Assembly: GCA_028023455.1 (NCBI GenBank)
Contig: JAQFVV010006246.1
Coordinates: 4,536,363-4,600,362, forward strand
DNA from: Epiperipatus broadwayi
Taxonomy: Eukaryota > Onychophora > Udeonychophora > Euonychophora > Peripatidae
Length of the DNA: 64,000 nt
Reading direction: 5' to 3'
In this document: in pieces, positions 1 through 14,000 of the stretch
How the letters are laid out: every line of letters begins with the position of its first letter
Numbering within the stretch: position 1 is the first letter of the stretch
The notes under the pieces: model-generated
Seen by the model: the letters and a program-made list of their open reading frames with translations, nothing else
The model's database searches: none
Told to the model about the DNA's origin: nothing
Position numbers and translations under genes: made by a program

Positions 1-1190
1 AGCAGCTCATAGAGGTCATTCCAACTGATAAACCACCACCAAAAAAAATTATTATATTTTGAACAATTAATACATCATTGTAAAACAGAATCAAAAATCC
101 CAGAGCAATTTATTAATAAGTACAAATACTGGGAAATTTATGAACTAATAAATGAAGATAACCTATACTGGGAATTAATAATAAACAACTGGTTAAAAGG
201 TATAAACGATGGGCCTTAGAACCAAAGTTTTTCAATTTTCTGATAAAACTTAACTTATCTGCATTACCTACCACATATTTTCTTTGCCATAAAAGATTGT
301 ATACGTCAATTGATCCTTTTTGTAGGTTATGCCATCGAGCTGAGGAAACCCTATCACTTCTGATATATCACTGTGAGGGACTTAGGCAGATAAGAAATCT
401 GATAACTAGCAATTACAGGAAGGCTAATGTAACAATGCATCAATTAATTTCTGCATTTAGAGAGGGATTAACACCAAGTATCAGAGCAGCAACCTTTGTG
501 CTTTATGCATACTGGTATACTAGATGCAGCTTCCTAATTGGTAACAATTCTAGAAAGCATCCAGCTACTTTTTCAAATAAACTTGCAATGATGCAGAAAA
601 GGGATAAGATACTGGCCAGACCTGACATTTATGCAGTAACCTGGTCATTACTTAAGATTAAATCAATGTTATAGTGACAAAAATGATAAAACTCTTAGGA
701 ACTGGTATAGTGTGTGTTATTTTTTTTAGGACACATGTAAAAGAAACATTGGACCAAATAAGATCTTTATAACACCAGTTTGAACATTGTAAGTTGGGAA
801 AATTAAACATTATAAAGAAACTTAGAAGGATATGCATGTCAAATTAGCAAAAAATACAATTTGGCAACAATTTTTCCCCTTTTGTTATAGGTGATTGATT
901 TGCTAATGGGGTTCAAATGATAAATTATATTTGACCCATTTGGGACATAAAATAAAATGAAAACTGTGTTATAACATTTGGACTATTGACCTAGGCAGAA
1001 TGGACAGTCCAGGATATTATATGTAGACAAGAACTATGTTTTAAGCTCATGTAAATACAGAAAGAACTCTATCAAAAATGTCAATGTAAATGTTAGAATT
1101 TGTAATCAACTTGTAGCAGTTAATTTACTATGTAATCACTAATGTTGTATTCTTCTGAGACAATAAAGGCCTTTTGAAACATCATCATCA
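1..1190 (+). mobile_element. 3' end of a decayed non-LTR retrotransposon
   Basis: An open stretch from about 215 to 674 reads as the C-terminal end of a LINE polyprotein. A 'NLSALPTTYFL' segment is followed by a cysteine motif (FCRLCHRAEETL...YHC, near 314-374), which resembles the CxxC...ET..H...C zinc-binding tail of R2/NeSL-like and related LINE reverse transcriptases. The expected histidine is replaced by leucine. Upstream bases 1-215 give related sequence only across a frameshift. After the stop at 672-674 there is about 500 bp of untranslated sequence with an AATAAA signal near 1162, then an (AAT)n tail. The tail, the polyadenylation-like signal and the cysteine motif support a LINE 3' end. 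The clade assignment is inference. Confidence 0.5.
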
Positions 1191-1256
1191 TAATAATAAT
1201 AATAATAATAAAATAATAGTAATAGTAATTATTATTATTTATTATTATTATTATTC
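1183..1256. repeat. Opposed (ATC/AAT)n and (ATT)n tracts
   Basis: A CATCATCAT then AATAATAAT run flips to ATTATTATT within about 60 bp, giving an AT-only inverted repeat. The simplest reading is the 3' tail of the LINE on the left abutting the reversed tail of a minus-strand element on the right. Confidence 0.7.
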
Positions 1257-1330
1257 AATTCAATTTATTTATCGTATAAAACTACAGCATAAAGCCAATT
1301 ACAGAATTGCACTATAATAACAATACAATA
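1256..1330 (-). mobile_element. Possible 3' end of a minus-strand LINE
   Basis: Read on the minus strand, this ends in GATAAATAAATTGAATTGAA and runs straight into an (AAT)n tail, the usual form of many LINE 3' ends. No coding sequence of the element was recognised further right, so it would be a short 5'-truncated copy or a very decayed one. Confidence 0.3.
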
Positions 1331-1936
1331 ATATACATAAATGATATACATAAATGAGTAAAAATGATAAAAATAATATAATTATATGCCATACTTTTTT
1401 ATAAGATAAGTAACAAATTTTTTAAAGTCCAAAGAAAAAATATTTTCATTAGTAAAATCATGATTATATGCCTTAAATATAAAACATTATATGCTTAAGA
1501 ATAAAATAAAGAAAAATAAATGTAAAATATCAACAAGAGAGATTAACACTATAATCTCTTTTAAAAATAGCAACCGTTTAACTGATGTGTAACACTGATA
1601 AATGGATAACTAGCCTTTTAAAAGTCACATTTTAACATAGAGCAGAGAGAGCAAATGCAGGATAAGTTTCATAATAAATTTTAGTAAGAATAATTCAGAA
1701 GCTCACATTTTATTAATATGTAGAATAATTTATTTCAGTTGTTATAAAAAAACAATTTTTGTTTGGAATAATAATAATATTAGAAATAAATTTTCCATTG
1801 ATATTCCAGGAATATTTTGACAGTACATAATGTTTCTATAAAAATAGTATAAGCTAATATTTTCATTCTTTAATTTTGAAATAAACATAATTTTTAGCAT
1901 ATGAATCATTTTCTTGTTGCTACTTCTGCTGCTGCT

Positions 1937-2183
<247 letters not shown>

Positions 2184-2199
2184 ATTATAATTAATATTA

Positions 2200-3360
2200 A
2201 TAATATTATTAATAATAAGGCAATCACAATAATAATATATGCATAATAGTGCACTCAATAATACTATATTAATAGGTAATAATACTAGATAACACTAAGC
2301 TACATTATAGCAATAAACTACTACATATTCAATAATAATAGATAATAATAATAATCAACCCCTACTAATAATACAGCAACATAGTCATTGTTAAAACAAC
2401 CATCAATACTGATGAATACTGCATAAGAATAACTAATCATAATAACTAACAATCAATAGTAATATTAGACAAAACTGAATAAGCTAATCAAACTTTAGAA
2501 CTAATAATAATTTATAATAATATTAATTTTAATATTAATAATAATCCATTAACCATAAAGTGTAACCAATAAAATCATTTATATGTGTTAACCCTAATAT
2601 TAATCATTGTAATGATAAATTTCATAATAATAATAGATGATAAACTAATAATAAACCATTAATCAATAAAACCTTTATTAAACGTAATAACAACAACAAC
2701 AACAACAACGACAACGACACATTTTTTTGCATAGATAGCTTTATTTAATATTTAATTTCTTTGATCAGTTGTCAATGTTAATCTGTAATTTTTTTCTTTT
2801 CTTATCATTTAGTTAGTCCAAAGTTTTACATATAACATTTCACCAAGTTTTTACTTCTATATTCCATTACAGTTATTATGTCCATTTACTTAAAATTCTT
2901 TACATTCTTTATTTCTGACTCATTTTCTTCTTTCAGATTTAAATACTACTTTTCCTATTTTTCATTATTTATTTTTACTTCTGGAGTAATTTTTTTCTAT
3001 TTACTTCTATACTGATTTTGTATACAAATATTTAAAAAGTATTATTAAGTTCTTTTAATTCTTGTAAACTTTATAAAATTTCTCTTTAAAAGATATTCTG
3101 AACTTTAGTTTACATTTTAAACCCATTTTTAATTAACTTGAATCATAATCTTAAGTGATGCCTTTACTGTTGCAACAAAAGGGTGCCTAAAGATCCAATC
3201 AATTGTGTGAAAAAAATAAATGCATTTATGTTAGTCACAGTGTCTTAATTTTGGGATTGTCCATAAAGTTGGAAATTGCCTTCATGGTTAATAATGGCAT
3301 TTATTTATAAAAGTGGAATCTTTGAAGTTTAAAAAAAGAATAAGATAAAAATTAAAAGCC
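2200..3360. other. AT-rich sequence, no gene seen
   Basis: Scattered AAT-rich low-complexity sequence and a short (AAC)n run near 2690-2710. No exon, repeat family or RNA gene was recognised. Confidence 0.6.
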
Positions 3361-3361
3361 A

Positions 3362-3600
3362 TTAATCTTCAGAAGCATTCTAATAAAAATAAATTAGATC
3401 TTACAAATCATTTTAAAATATTGACAGAATTTAAAGATGGATGAGACTCAAATGAAACCAGTAGAAAGATAATAGATATGCCATTAAGAAATAAATAAAA
3501 ATAGTTGGTACAATAAAGCTAACTTACCAAAAAAATTTCTACTGAAAAGAGGTAATATATGAAAAAAATAAAAAAATCCACTTTGTAAGGTTTTAAGACT
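3362..3600 (+). mobile_element. Short decayed fragment of the RTE-like LINE
   Basis: The stretch 3366-3440 aligns by eye with 24818-24890 of the near-intact copy (CTTCAGAA.CATTCTAAT, then AAATTAGA.CTTACAAAT). A second patch at 3530-3570 resembles 24988-25030 (AATTTCTACTGA). It is much diverged, has no reading frame, and is probably an old copy. Confidence 0.45.
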
Positions 3601-4628
3601 ATAATGAATTTAATTTTAGTTCAAGGAGATTGATTTCTTATTGATTAAAATTGATTTGCATTTCTTTTTTTTATTCATATGCAATATTATTTTAGTATAT
3701 AATCACACTATATTAGATTTTCCTATTTATCCATATTTATACTTGTATTAAGACTGGGCATTATTCATTTTAATCCTTTGATATGGAATGAATTATAAAT
3801 GTGATTGTATTTCTTGAAACCAGTTTAATGTTTAGTCATGGTAACTGTTTCATATAAACTATATAAAATATTTTTAGCAAATTTATTTATGTGGATTAAA
3901 TACAAGTTCTTAAGATAAAGTATAGCTTTAGATTTATTTTGTGTGTTTGTGTTTTTCTAGCAATGATTTTTATTGCTATTGAATTAATATTATATAATGA
4001 AACATCTTAATCAGTTTTTTTGTTCTAAAGCTATAAACCAATTTTATTATTTGTTTCTATGAGTTGTTTTTTTTTTAAAAAAAGATATTTTTTAAGTGTA
4101 CTCTAATGTATTTGATAATTATTATCCGAGAGACTATGTCTTTGAAGACTTTGGTAGAATTTTTTAAAAATGACTTTAGGAAGCTTATATTTGAATATCT
4201 TATGTTACTATGGTTATTTACTAAAAATTATAATTTGACATTGAGTGTGACTTAATTTACAATGTCACCCCCAGATGTTGCATGGTTGTGATACATTTTA
4301 TTTTTTACTATTTAGCAGTACAAAGGAAAAATTGATTGGCTCAATATTCACCAGAAAATCGATGGTTACAGATATTGGAGACTTTCAAGGTGTATGGGAA
4401 CTTTTTTTAAGAATCTGCTGATGAGAGAGAACCTTGTAATCAAAATTTAAAAAACAAACTGCCCTATAACATTATTGAAAATTCATAGTTTATTTACTTG
4501 TTCAAGATAAAAATGTTTTTTTTTTTTAGATTTTTACTGATTTTATTTTGAATTACTTATGTTTATTACACATGAACACAAAAGAATAAAAAAATCACTA
4601 ATTTGTTAATTTTTTTTTTTATTTTCAG

Positions 4629-4810
4629 TATGTAACCGTAGAATTAAAAAGCATAGTGGAGTTATTGAAAGTTTAAATTTTCCAAACCCATACCCATTAT
4701 TACGTAATTGTAGTTGGATTATTGAAGCAACACAAGGGAATCAAATCAGAGTGACATTTTCTCATTTTAAATTTGAGCAGCATCGTACATGTGGATATGA
4801 TTTTGTTGAA
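4629..4810 (+). CDS. Exon: CUB A, N-terminal half
   Basis: The acceptor is TTTTCAG at 4622-4628 and the donor is GTAAGA at 4811. The first two bases complete a split codon (phase 1), and 60 codons follow, from CNRRIKKHSGVIES to CGYDFVE. Visible CUB features are the first cysteine, LNFPNPYP in place of the usual SPxYPxxY, NCSW with the second cysteine (also an N-glycosylation sequon), FKFE with the first calcium-ligand Glu, and TCGYD with the third cysteine and the second ligand Asp. The preceding exon is not in the window, and nothing convincing was found in 1-4628. The exon ends in phase 0 and joins the exon at 7934. Confidence 0.85.
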
Positions 4811-7800
4811 GTAAGACTACATATATTTTTTTAATTTTGTTAATTATATTACCATTTACAAAATGATAAGTAAATTTTTGGCAGACTTGGAAATATCAGA
4901 ATTTTTAATAAAGAATACAGAGTTAAATAGGAATCAAATGTATGTCACATGAAAAGAAAAAGGTTTCAAATAAGTCTATTACTGTGAAATATTTTTTGCT
5001 TTTATTTCTGCTTTATTTTTATTTAATTTATATTTAATATTTGCTATATTATTAAATTAGTTATAAGAAATACATAAATGGAGAAAAGACTTTTTTTTAA
5101 ATAATAAAGGCATTGAAATATTTCTCATTCTATCTCCATGGAAAAAAAAACCATAAAGCAGATGATATCAGTAATTAATGAACTTTGGATTTTATCCAGC
5201 CTTCTCTCATCTCATTAATCATTTGCACTAATAGATATTTGTATCTAAGTTAATAGAACAATTGTATAGAAGATAGAACTTTAAAAAAAAAAAAGCTTTA
5301 TGCAACTGAGATTGGTAACATTGTGAACAGATGTTATTAGAATTTTTGAAAGAAAATAAAACTATGGCTCAGCAGAAATGTATAATAGGATATTACTAAT
5401 TTTTATTAATCATTCATTAGAGTAGAGATTATCCAGCAATGAATATTTTTGTGGTATAATTTTCACTATACCACTCTCATGCAAGGTAGGGACTGGTTTC
5501 TATCTGCCTTTAACATCATGTGGAGGGATGCAATTTCAAACATATGTCCAATGACATGTTAAAAAAATCTATGATCTCCAAGATGCACATTTTGTGCTAA
5601 ACCAGCATTTATCAATTGGTACAGACTGCAATCTCTTACGCATATCTTTATCATTGTTCAGAATATATATATATATAGATAGCAAATTACTACAGTTTAT
5701 TTGATCAATGTCAAATATTATTTATTATTGGATACTTTCTAATACTAATGAATGACTGATATTAATATACTTTCATTAAGTGATCTGTGTCAAAGTTGTG
5801 AGGGTATCACCTTTGACACTTGTCAAGTAAACTATAATAATTGATATATATATATATGTTCTAATATTTTTATGGATAAATTATGATTTCATATTATTTT
5901 CAGGATATTCCATGTAATAAAATTTTACCACACGAAATATCCCGAAAATAATAATAATATGAAATTATATACTGTATATATTAAACAATAATAAAACTAT
6001 GAAAGAGATTGTGATCTGGGCCGACTAATGAGTGTTGGTTCGGCATGAAATGTGCAACTTGGGGGTCATAGATTTTTTTAACATATCTGATCATATGTTT
6101 TATGATTATATCCCTCCACAAAGTGGATAGAATTATATAATAGAATAGTTTGGATTATCAGAACTCGCTACAATTTACTTGGTGAATGAATCAAGGGCTG
6201 AGAGAATCATTCATATTTTAGGAGCCATATTATATTCATGATCAATATCAGTCTTAACACTAAAGATTTACTGAGATACAATATATTCAACATTTTTGAC
6301 TTCTTAAAACAATCTTTTTTTTAAAAATGATAATATACTCATTGAACTTCTGCTGAGATAACGCAAGCTATTGAAGCAAATATATCCTGTATATGTATCT
6401 TCTCCTGTCAGCTAATTAACAAATTGTGTCCACATTATATATTGTAGAACATTTTTCTAGCTATTTCTTGTCAAGTAGTTAATTGCAAGTTATCATTCTG
6501 TGTTATTTCCCCCCATAAATATATATGACAATAGGAGTAAGTTAAAAAAAAAAAATTTAATATGGTTTTACAATAAAAACTATTTATGAATTGATCACAT
6601 GATTAAATCATGATATAATTTATCCTTTCATTTGGCTTTAAGTCAAAAATTAAGAGAGCAAATCACTTCATCAGCAATAATTTAAAATACATTCATTTAT
6701 TCTAACATCTAATTTTTTTCTATTGTGTTTTAAAATATTATTGCATCAGTCAGTATATAAATTTTTATTTGGAAAATGGATAGCTAAACATTTTTTGCTT
6801 TATAAATGTATCCTCCTATATTTGATGTACAGTGTAATTTTAAATCATCTAAAATTGAATGTGTAATAAAAAAAAATCCTGCCATGAAAATATTGTGATG
6901 GTCATAAAATGAAGGATGTGTTTTCAAGCCCCCCCCCCCCCCTTATACATAATATCCAATTACATTTTAGGTAAAAATCTGTAATAAGAAAAACCAAGGA
7001 TAGTGATTTATTTTTAATATCTCCATCACCACTAAATTAACTGAACAAGGAATCATTTGAAAATATACTTGCCCATATGAATTTTTTGATGTCATATTTG
7101 AAGCTTTGAGTAATAATTATACTTAAAATAGTTAGCAATAAACACTGTTTACTAATGCTAATTTTCAATCACATTGTAATACATTTATCAAAGAATTTCT
7201 TCATTTATCAAGTATAAAGTCATTTTAGTAGTTGATACTATTAATTAACTATGTCATTATTATCAAACAGGATGTTGTTAATGTTAAGTATTGAGTTAAA
7301 ATTTTTAAATAAATATTACAAATGTAACACCTGGTGCAAAAATAAAAAATATAACATATTTGGCAAATGTAGACTCAACTTTGTCTTCTGATATTTTTTT
7401 TTAAAAAAATGTAACAGAGATTAATAGATCAACCACTTTGATATTGATTCCAATGTTTTGTACTATCCAAAGAGTATAATCTATTGTTATGTTCTCTTAA
7501 TCTTGTCATTTTTTAAAGAATATGGTACCATATACCATATCTTTTATATTAGTTTTTAGATTACAGTATTAGTGGTAAAAAAGTGTAGATATTCTATGTT
7601 TTCAGATGAATATTTTGTATAAATATAGGGACAATACTAGACAAGGCTGTCATAATACTTATTTAAGTTTGTTATTGTTTTGTAAATTTTAAAATTGTTT
7701 ATTTTTTTATATTTGATGTTCTATTATTAACTACTTATGTATAAATGGGGCTTCATAATATTTAAGAATAGTATCTAAAATAAAATTCTTGTGCATAACA

Positions 7801-7933
7801 ATCACATTTTAAACACAATTTTGTTTATGGTATAAAATGTATATTCAAAATTTTTAATTAGCTATTTATTTATGTCATTACTGTATATATATACGTACAT
7901 CTGTACCTACATTTAATACAATAAATACTTCAG
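4811..7933 (+). other. Intron 1 (within CUB A)
   Basis: A 3.1 kb phase 0 intron. Apart from the foldback element at about 5452-6130 and a 15-base C tract near 6929, it is AT-rich sequence in which I see no gene. Confidence 0.75.
5452..6130. repeat. Nested foldback (inverted-repeat) element
   Basis: The outer arms 5517-5660 and about 5972-6125 are imperfect reverse complements, sharing for example GTGGAGGGAT, then GTTAAAAAAATCTATGA, then GCACATTT. Inside them, 5690-5722 pairs with 5812-5842 (TTTGAC...GTAAACT). A third hairpin, 5887-5912 with 5935-5967, sits between the inner and outer right arms (TTTCATATTATTTTC against GAAAATAATAATAATATGAAA). A small perfect hairpin GTGGTAT...ATACCAC lies at 5452-5475. 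No coding capacity. It is probably a foldback MITE, perhaps with a second one inserted in it. Confidence 0.65.
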
Positions 7934-8096
7934 ATTCGAGATGGTGAAAATGCTGAAGCACAATCTCTAGGAAAATGGTGTCATCAGAATACTTTGCCAC
8001 CTCCAATCACATCTACTGGCAACACTCTATGGATTCACATGCATTCTGATTATGGAGTCACTTCAGATGGATTTCGTTTAGAATTTGTTACTTTAG
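7934..8096 (+). CDS. Exon: CUB A, C-terminal half
   Basis: The acceptor is TACTTCAG and the donor is GTATGC at 8097. It starts in phase 0 (IRDGENAEAQSLGKWC) and ends one base into a codon. It supplies the DG turn after the intron, the fourth cysteine (KWCHQ), the typical LP.....TGN.LWI.. strand, the third calcium-ligand Asp (HSD) and the closing DGFRLEF strand. Together with 4629-4810 it makes one complete CUB domain of normal length (about 114 residues). The dangling G joins GA of the next exon to form glycine just before the first cysteine of CUB B. Confidence 0.85.
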
Positions 8097-11000
8097 GTAT
8101 GCATTTTTTTTTTTTTTGAAAATTGTGTTTTTTTTTGTCAATAAAGCCATAGTACTCAAGAATCAAAAAATGAAAAATTCAAATGAACAAATGTTAAAAT
8201 CCAATACATATAAATAAAAAAGATCTTGTGATTTACTAATTGCAATATTTATCTGCCATATTCACTATGCAGGTTTTAAAATCTAAAGACATTTTTCATT
8301 TTAAGCAAAGAATTTTGAATGAAGCTTAGTATTTTTAAAGTATTATTTCCATAGTTAACCAACAAGCCATGTCTTTTATTTATTACTAATAATTGGACAT
8401 CTATAATTATGCCTAGTCATTTTAGTCAAGTAGGGGAAATCTAAAACTTTTAGCAATTGATATTTGACTAATCAGATATGTAAACTTTTGTAATATTAAA
8501 CTGCCATTACAGCATAATAAAAATATACATGAAAATTATACATTTTATAATATAAATCATTATGGAAAAGATGAATCGTAAAAAAAAAAAAAAAATCCAA
8601 TTCAAAATGTTCTCAATTGAGCACAAAGTATATAAGCAAAAATTGTCATTCTAGTTAAAGTTTAATTTCAATACAAATATCAACATAAAACAAGAGGGGT
8701 TAATCCGTCAATGTATCACTTTGACATTAGCTTTATTATTGCATTTTTTGCCTTCTTGGAAAAAAAAAAATCTTTACAATCAGCTAATTTTTTTTTTTTA
8801 AGTTAATAAGCTTTCTAAATCCATATTCTAACAACAAATAAATTGCTCTAAAAATATACTTTTAATCATTTCCATTTATTTGAGGGAATATGTTCCAAGT
8901 CATATAATATTTGATCACAAAAATTGTCAAAATCAGAATTAATAATAAATATTTATTTTAAAATTGTTTTTTGTTTTGTTTTCTAATAGTAAAAGCCAAC
9001 AAAAAAAATATTTTAGCTATATGTCATTTTTCTTGCAAGTGAAAACGCATGTGGTGCATATGTATTTATATAGCTACTCATTTTCACCTTTCATATTTCA
9101 CAGGTTTTTTTAAAATATATATTTGAAGAAATAATAATGAAATTAAAACATAATTTGCTTTATTTCACTATTAAGAAAATATAACAAAGATTAAAAAAAC
9201 AACATAACAAATATAACAGTTTTTGAAAAAAAAAACATAATATGAACAGACATGTAATGACATAATTTATTGATTGATTGATAATAATACATAATAACGA
9301 TTATAACATTTATCACTAAATTTTAAATAAAACTGATCTAATGTACTTTCTGTCAGAAAATTGACATTATTTGGTAATAGTAGTTTTATGCATGAAAACA
9401 ATTGGAAATGGTGATATTGGCTGTGAAATTATTAGCAAAAAAATTTCTATAAATGAATATGAATGCATCTGTACTCAAAACAATGGCATTTAGAAACATT
9501 CAATAAATACTTTTTTTTTTTTTTTTACACTAAGCTGGGATTCCTCAGGAGGGACAAAAAAAACAATTATTAACATTTGCTTTTTATCATTGCCTTGATT
9601 TGTCAAGATAACTTTCATCATTGGTTTGTTTTTAACTTGATACCATCTTTAGATTTTGTCATTTTGCCATATTCTTATGAAACCTTTTTTTTATGTAGAA
9701 CTTCACTTTTAAGATGCAATATTAAATGAAAAGTACACACTCATTTTGAATTTCATAATCCATAAACTTTAATGCCTATTATTAAACATCAAATGTATTT
9801 ATATAATTTATTTTTTCTCTTGAATTTATATATATATATATCAATGACTTTCCTTTAAAATTTATATAATGATAATCAGAGAAAATTATATTTTTCATCA
9901 ACATTTGCAACCATTTTACAAAGAATTTAATTTGTACTCATTTCTAAGTTTCTCCATAGTGATTGCACTATGTAGAGAATCAACCAATATTTATTCAATT
10001 TGAGATTATTTCTTAAATGTATACATTACTTATAGTTATTTCCAGATTATTTATACAATTTCTAATTTTTTTAAAAAAAAATTAAATCATTTCATCCATT
10101 TATACCATCTTCTGGTTTTGGGCTTTTATTTCTTGTATTATGTTCTGATCAGTTATGATCTGCTATCTATTTTGTCATATTTATGTTTTTTTAAAAAAGT
10201 ATTAAATATCCAGGACTTTTCTTTTGAATTTCTTTTTAGATTATTATTCCTAATTTGCCTAATAAGTCATATTGGTTTTTATTTTAATTTATTACTTTAT
10301 AATTGCCACTTTATTCTCTATCCACACTATTATGAATATACGAGTAATAATTATTTTCAAATGATTGCCATTAATTTTCAGAGATATTATTTGCAACACA
10401 AACTCTTTTAGTCAATTTCATGCACCTAACAGAATAAATGCACTTGATTACATTTTATTTTATGTCAAAATTTTGGCATGTCAATTAATGACTAACTGAT
10501 GGTAATGCATATATGCAATCATGTCACTGGAGCCATATATGTTGGTATATCAAATACATAATGTTTTTGCAGTTAGTGGTTTTATTTGTATCTTTTGACC
10601 TATCTATTGTTGATATTAAGTCATACTTCTGGGTTACCAAATATGTAATAGTATCATGGGTAAAAGTAGGGTTTTCTTTTGCTATAATAAAATAAATTTT
10701 ATTAATACTGTATATAGAATTTATATATTGAGACAAATATATTCCCATGATATCATTTAAGTTATATAATGTGTAAGCCAGGATGGTGTTTTAACTAAAC
10801 TTTAGACTGGCATGTAAAAATCATAAAAGTGTACGCAATATTAATATTCATAGCATATATATATACCATTTTGACTGGATCACACGAGTCATCAACTGGG
10901 TGATAAATATTCTGAAAATAATTGTAGAGGTACTGTGTAAATATTAATATACAACAATAAGAAATTATTTAGATTAATGAATTTTTCCAAATAGATAATT

Positions 11001-14000
11001 TGCATGAATTATCACATTTGTTGATACAATATGACCTTTTAAAGATCTCAATGACTTCTCTCATCTGACATTTTTGCAAAGAGTCAAATCTATAGTATTC
11101 TTGTGTTATGACTTGTATGTACAACATGGATAGTACTGCTGGAAGAATTTTTTAAAAAACTCATCTAAATAATTTTTTATATTTATTATTTCTGTTTTCT
11201 ATACATCAATGTTTACAATTCCTCTACAATTATTTTTATAATATTTATTACCCAGCTGATCAGGGTGACATGGCAAAAATGTAGGTATATGTCTTTGTGT
11301 GTGTGTATATATATATATTGTTGCCCTTGGATTTGCCCAAGACTCCATTTTTTGAGTTAACTATGCAAGATAAGGTTTAATATAAAAATTTCCTCATAGT
11401 TGTATTTTTTTTTCTTGAATAAACAAAATTTTTGACCAAGACTAGGTTTGAAACCCATATTAATAGGGATTGCATACGTTTTACTTGGTAGGCAATCTGA
11501 AAATTTGCTATTAAAATCTTCCTCACTAAAAGATTGTTTTATTTAACAATAATTTATGGGTCAATTTGGTATTGGAGATATATTTTAGAGAAGCAAGAAG
11601 GTGGGATATGTGACCCATGAAACTATGGTAGATAGTGATAATGGAAGGTCATAATTTTATACTAATAAGTTAAAAATAAATAATTCATGAGATTAAATTA
11701 TAAAAAAATTATAATAGTTATAATAATTAGGGATTAAAATATTTAAATCGGTTTAATATAAGAATTGTATATGTGCGACAATATGTGTGTATTACACCTA
11801 ATTGTGGATTTTAATTATAAAGTTCACAATTAATAATCATTCCTTATCATTTTGTAAGGAAATCTTTACGAAAAGATTTTGTCATTTTTAATAATTATCC
11901 ACAGCCAGCTGAGAACTCTGGTTTGAAGCTGGGCTGCTATATTTTTTATGGAAAAAGTGAAAGGGGGAGGAGAGAGCTTTCTGTTATTTATTTTGAAGAG
12001 AGAGAGAGCTTTCTGTCTTTTGTTATTTAATGTGGTTTCCGTGGTGTAGTTACTCCAGTAAATTATCAGAGTAATTTAAGTGATATATATGACCAAGGAA
12101 TTTGAGTATGAAATTAATTCGTTGATTGTCTGTTAAATGTAAAATTAATTGGTTGATTGTCTGTTAGAATGCAGATGTGAATTTGGCATGGTTTTTTCAA
12201 AAGAGCAAGAGGTTATAATAACCAGAGCAAAAGGAAACAAGAATCAATTAATTAGGAAAACAGAGAATGACCGGATTTTAAGGGTCAATCCAATTTCATA
12301 ATAGGGGAAGCAGGAGAGTAAAGAAAGAGCATGAGACTCTATAAAAAGCTCTGCTACATTGTAAAAAAAAGCTAGTCTATTTAAATCTCTGTTTGCAAAT
12401 TTTCTCATCGATTATATAGAGAAAATTTGCTATAAAGTTAAAAAGAAATTTTTTTCTTTTAGAAAAAAAAATTGTTTATTGTAAATTATTCATTTGTCTC
12501 TTAAAATAACTTTGCCAAATTTAATGAAAAGACAATGTCTATCGAATAAGTTTCTTTAATTGGGTACACATTTTAATCTCCTGAAGTTAATCAATGGTCA
12601 TGGTTGTCTAGCACTAATTGATGACAAATAGGCTAATGGTAAAATTTAAACCACAGAAATAAACTCTAAGTTTGATATCGTATATAAAAGCGTTCAATTT
12701 GAATATAAAATGAATTTAAAGAGGGAAAAAAACAACAAGAAATGGACTTATATCTTGGAAAATTTAAACAAGTGCTGTTTAACTGTAATCTACATAAAAT
12801 CAAAAATGAGGAAATCGTTTCAGCAGCATAAAAATCATATATCTGAACTCTATCCTAAGAACTTTTTATACATAGACTCATGTGATCATACAAACAAATC
12901 CAGGAAGAGAAGGAAAAGGAAAAATGGAAATCAGAAACTTGGAGGACATTTCTAAAGAACTTTTTAAGTATATTTTTTATTTATTTTATTATTCACTTTT
13001 CATGTAGAACATTTAATCTAGAAAAGCAAAAGAAAAATAGTTTCTTTATGTTTTATTATATATATAACCATTTAAATTTAATTCATGTTAGAATTATAAT
13101 CATTGCTATTTTGGGGGTAGAGATATTGATGACAGATTATTTTATATGTGTTTATTTTAAATGTTTTTATTATTATCATTTCGGGGGTAGGTGAAGAATA
13201 TCATGTCATTCTGTATGTGCCTTATTTTAAATGCTTTACAAACATTTAAAAAAAAAAAAAACAAGTGATATTATTATTAAGGGAAATGTTTTGAATGAAT
13301 CGTGTCAGAAGTTATTGTCAAATGCTTAGACCTATTAAAGATTGTGTGACTATTGAGCTAAAACATCATCATTTTCTTATCAAGTGCATGGAAATAGTTT
13401 TAAGAAAAATTTAATACGCATTTCTTATTATTTCTTATTATTATTATCATAAATTTAAAGCCAGAGACAATTGTTGGCTCATATTCCGGTGCACCAACTG
13501 CAAGAATATTGTAGATATGAGAGTTTTACTTGTAGAAGTTGATGTTTTGACCTGTATAGAATGTGGATGGAAAAAAAAAGTCTCCACCAAGCCAGTGAAG
13601 CCATAGCTCACTAAGATATTTATGCTATATTTATAAAGTGTTTAAACACAGTGGAAGAGTTTTCCCACTTGATTATTCTCTACACCATAAGAAGATTTCT
13701 TTATTAATGGCCAGAGGTAATAGGTACACCTAAGTCTCTTTGTATGACTAGCGATAAAAATCCTAGCATATCTCAGTCTTAGTGAAAAGGTTTTCTCTTA
13801 TTCGGGTCACTGCCTGCCTCATGTTGATGTTTGATATTTCTTATGGTTGTATGAAAGATAGCTATTACAAGGATTATTTATAAATGTCGAATACAAGGTC
13901 GCAAACTCAATTTGATGTCAGGTTAAATGCAGATAATGTATGTGTGATTGGTGTACTTGAATATTGTTTTGTTGATCTAGTTTGATTTATCAATTAGAGC

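Noticed and set aside
10118-10748. Open frames of 60-97 codons in intron 2
   Set aside because: Composition follows the AT-rich DNA (Phe, Leu, Tyr, Ile); no motif, no splice support.
12710-12958. 81-codon plus-strand frame with a TATATAAAAG sequence just upstream
   Set aside because: Lysine/asparagine-rich composition expected of A-rich DNA, no known family; the TATA-like match is weak evidence in such sequence.
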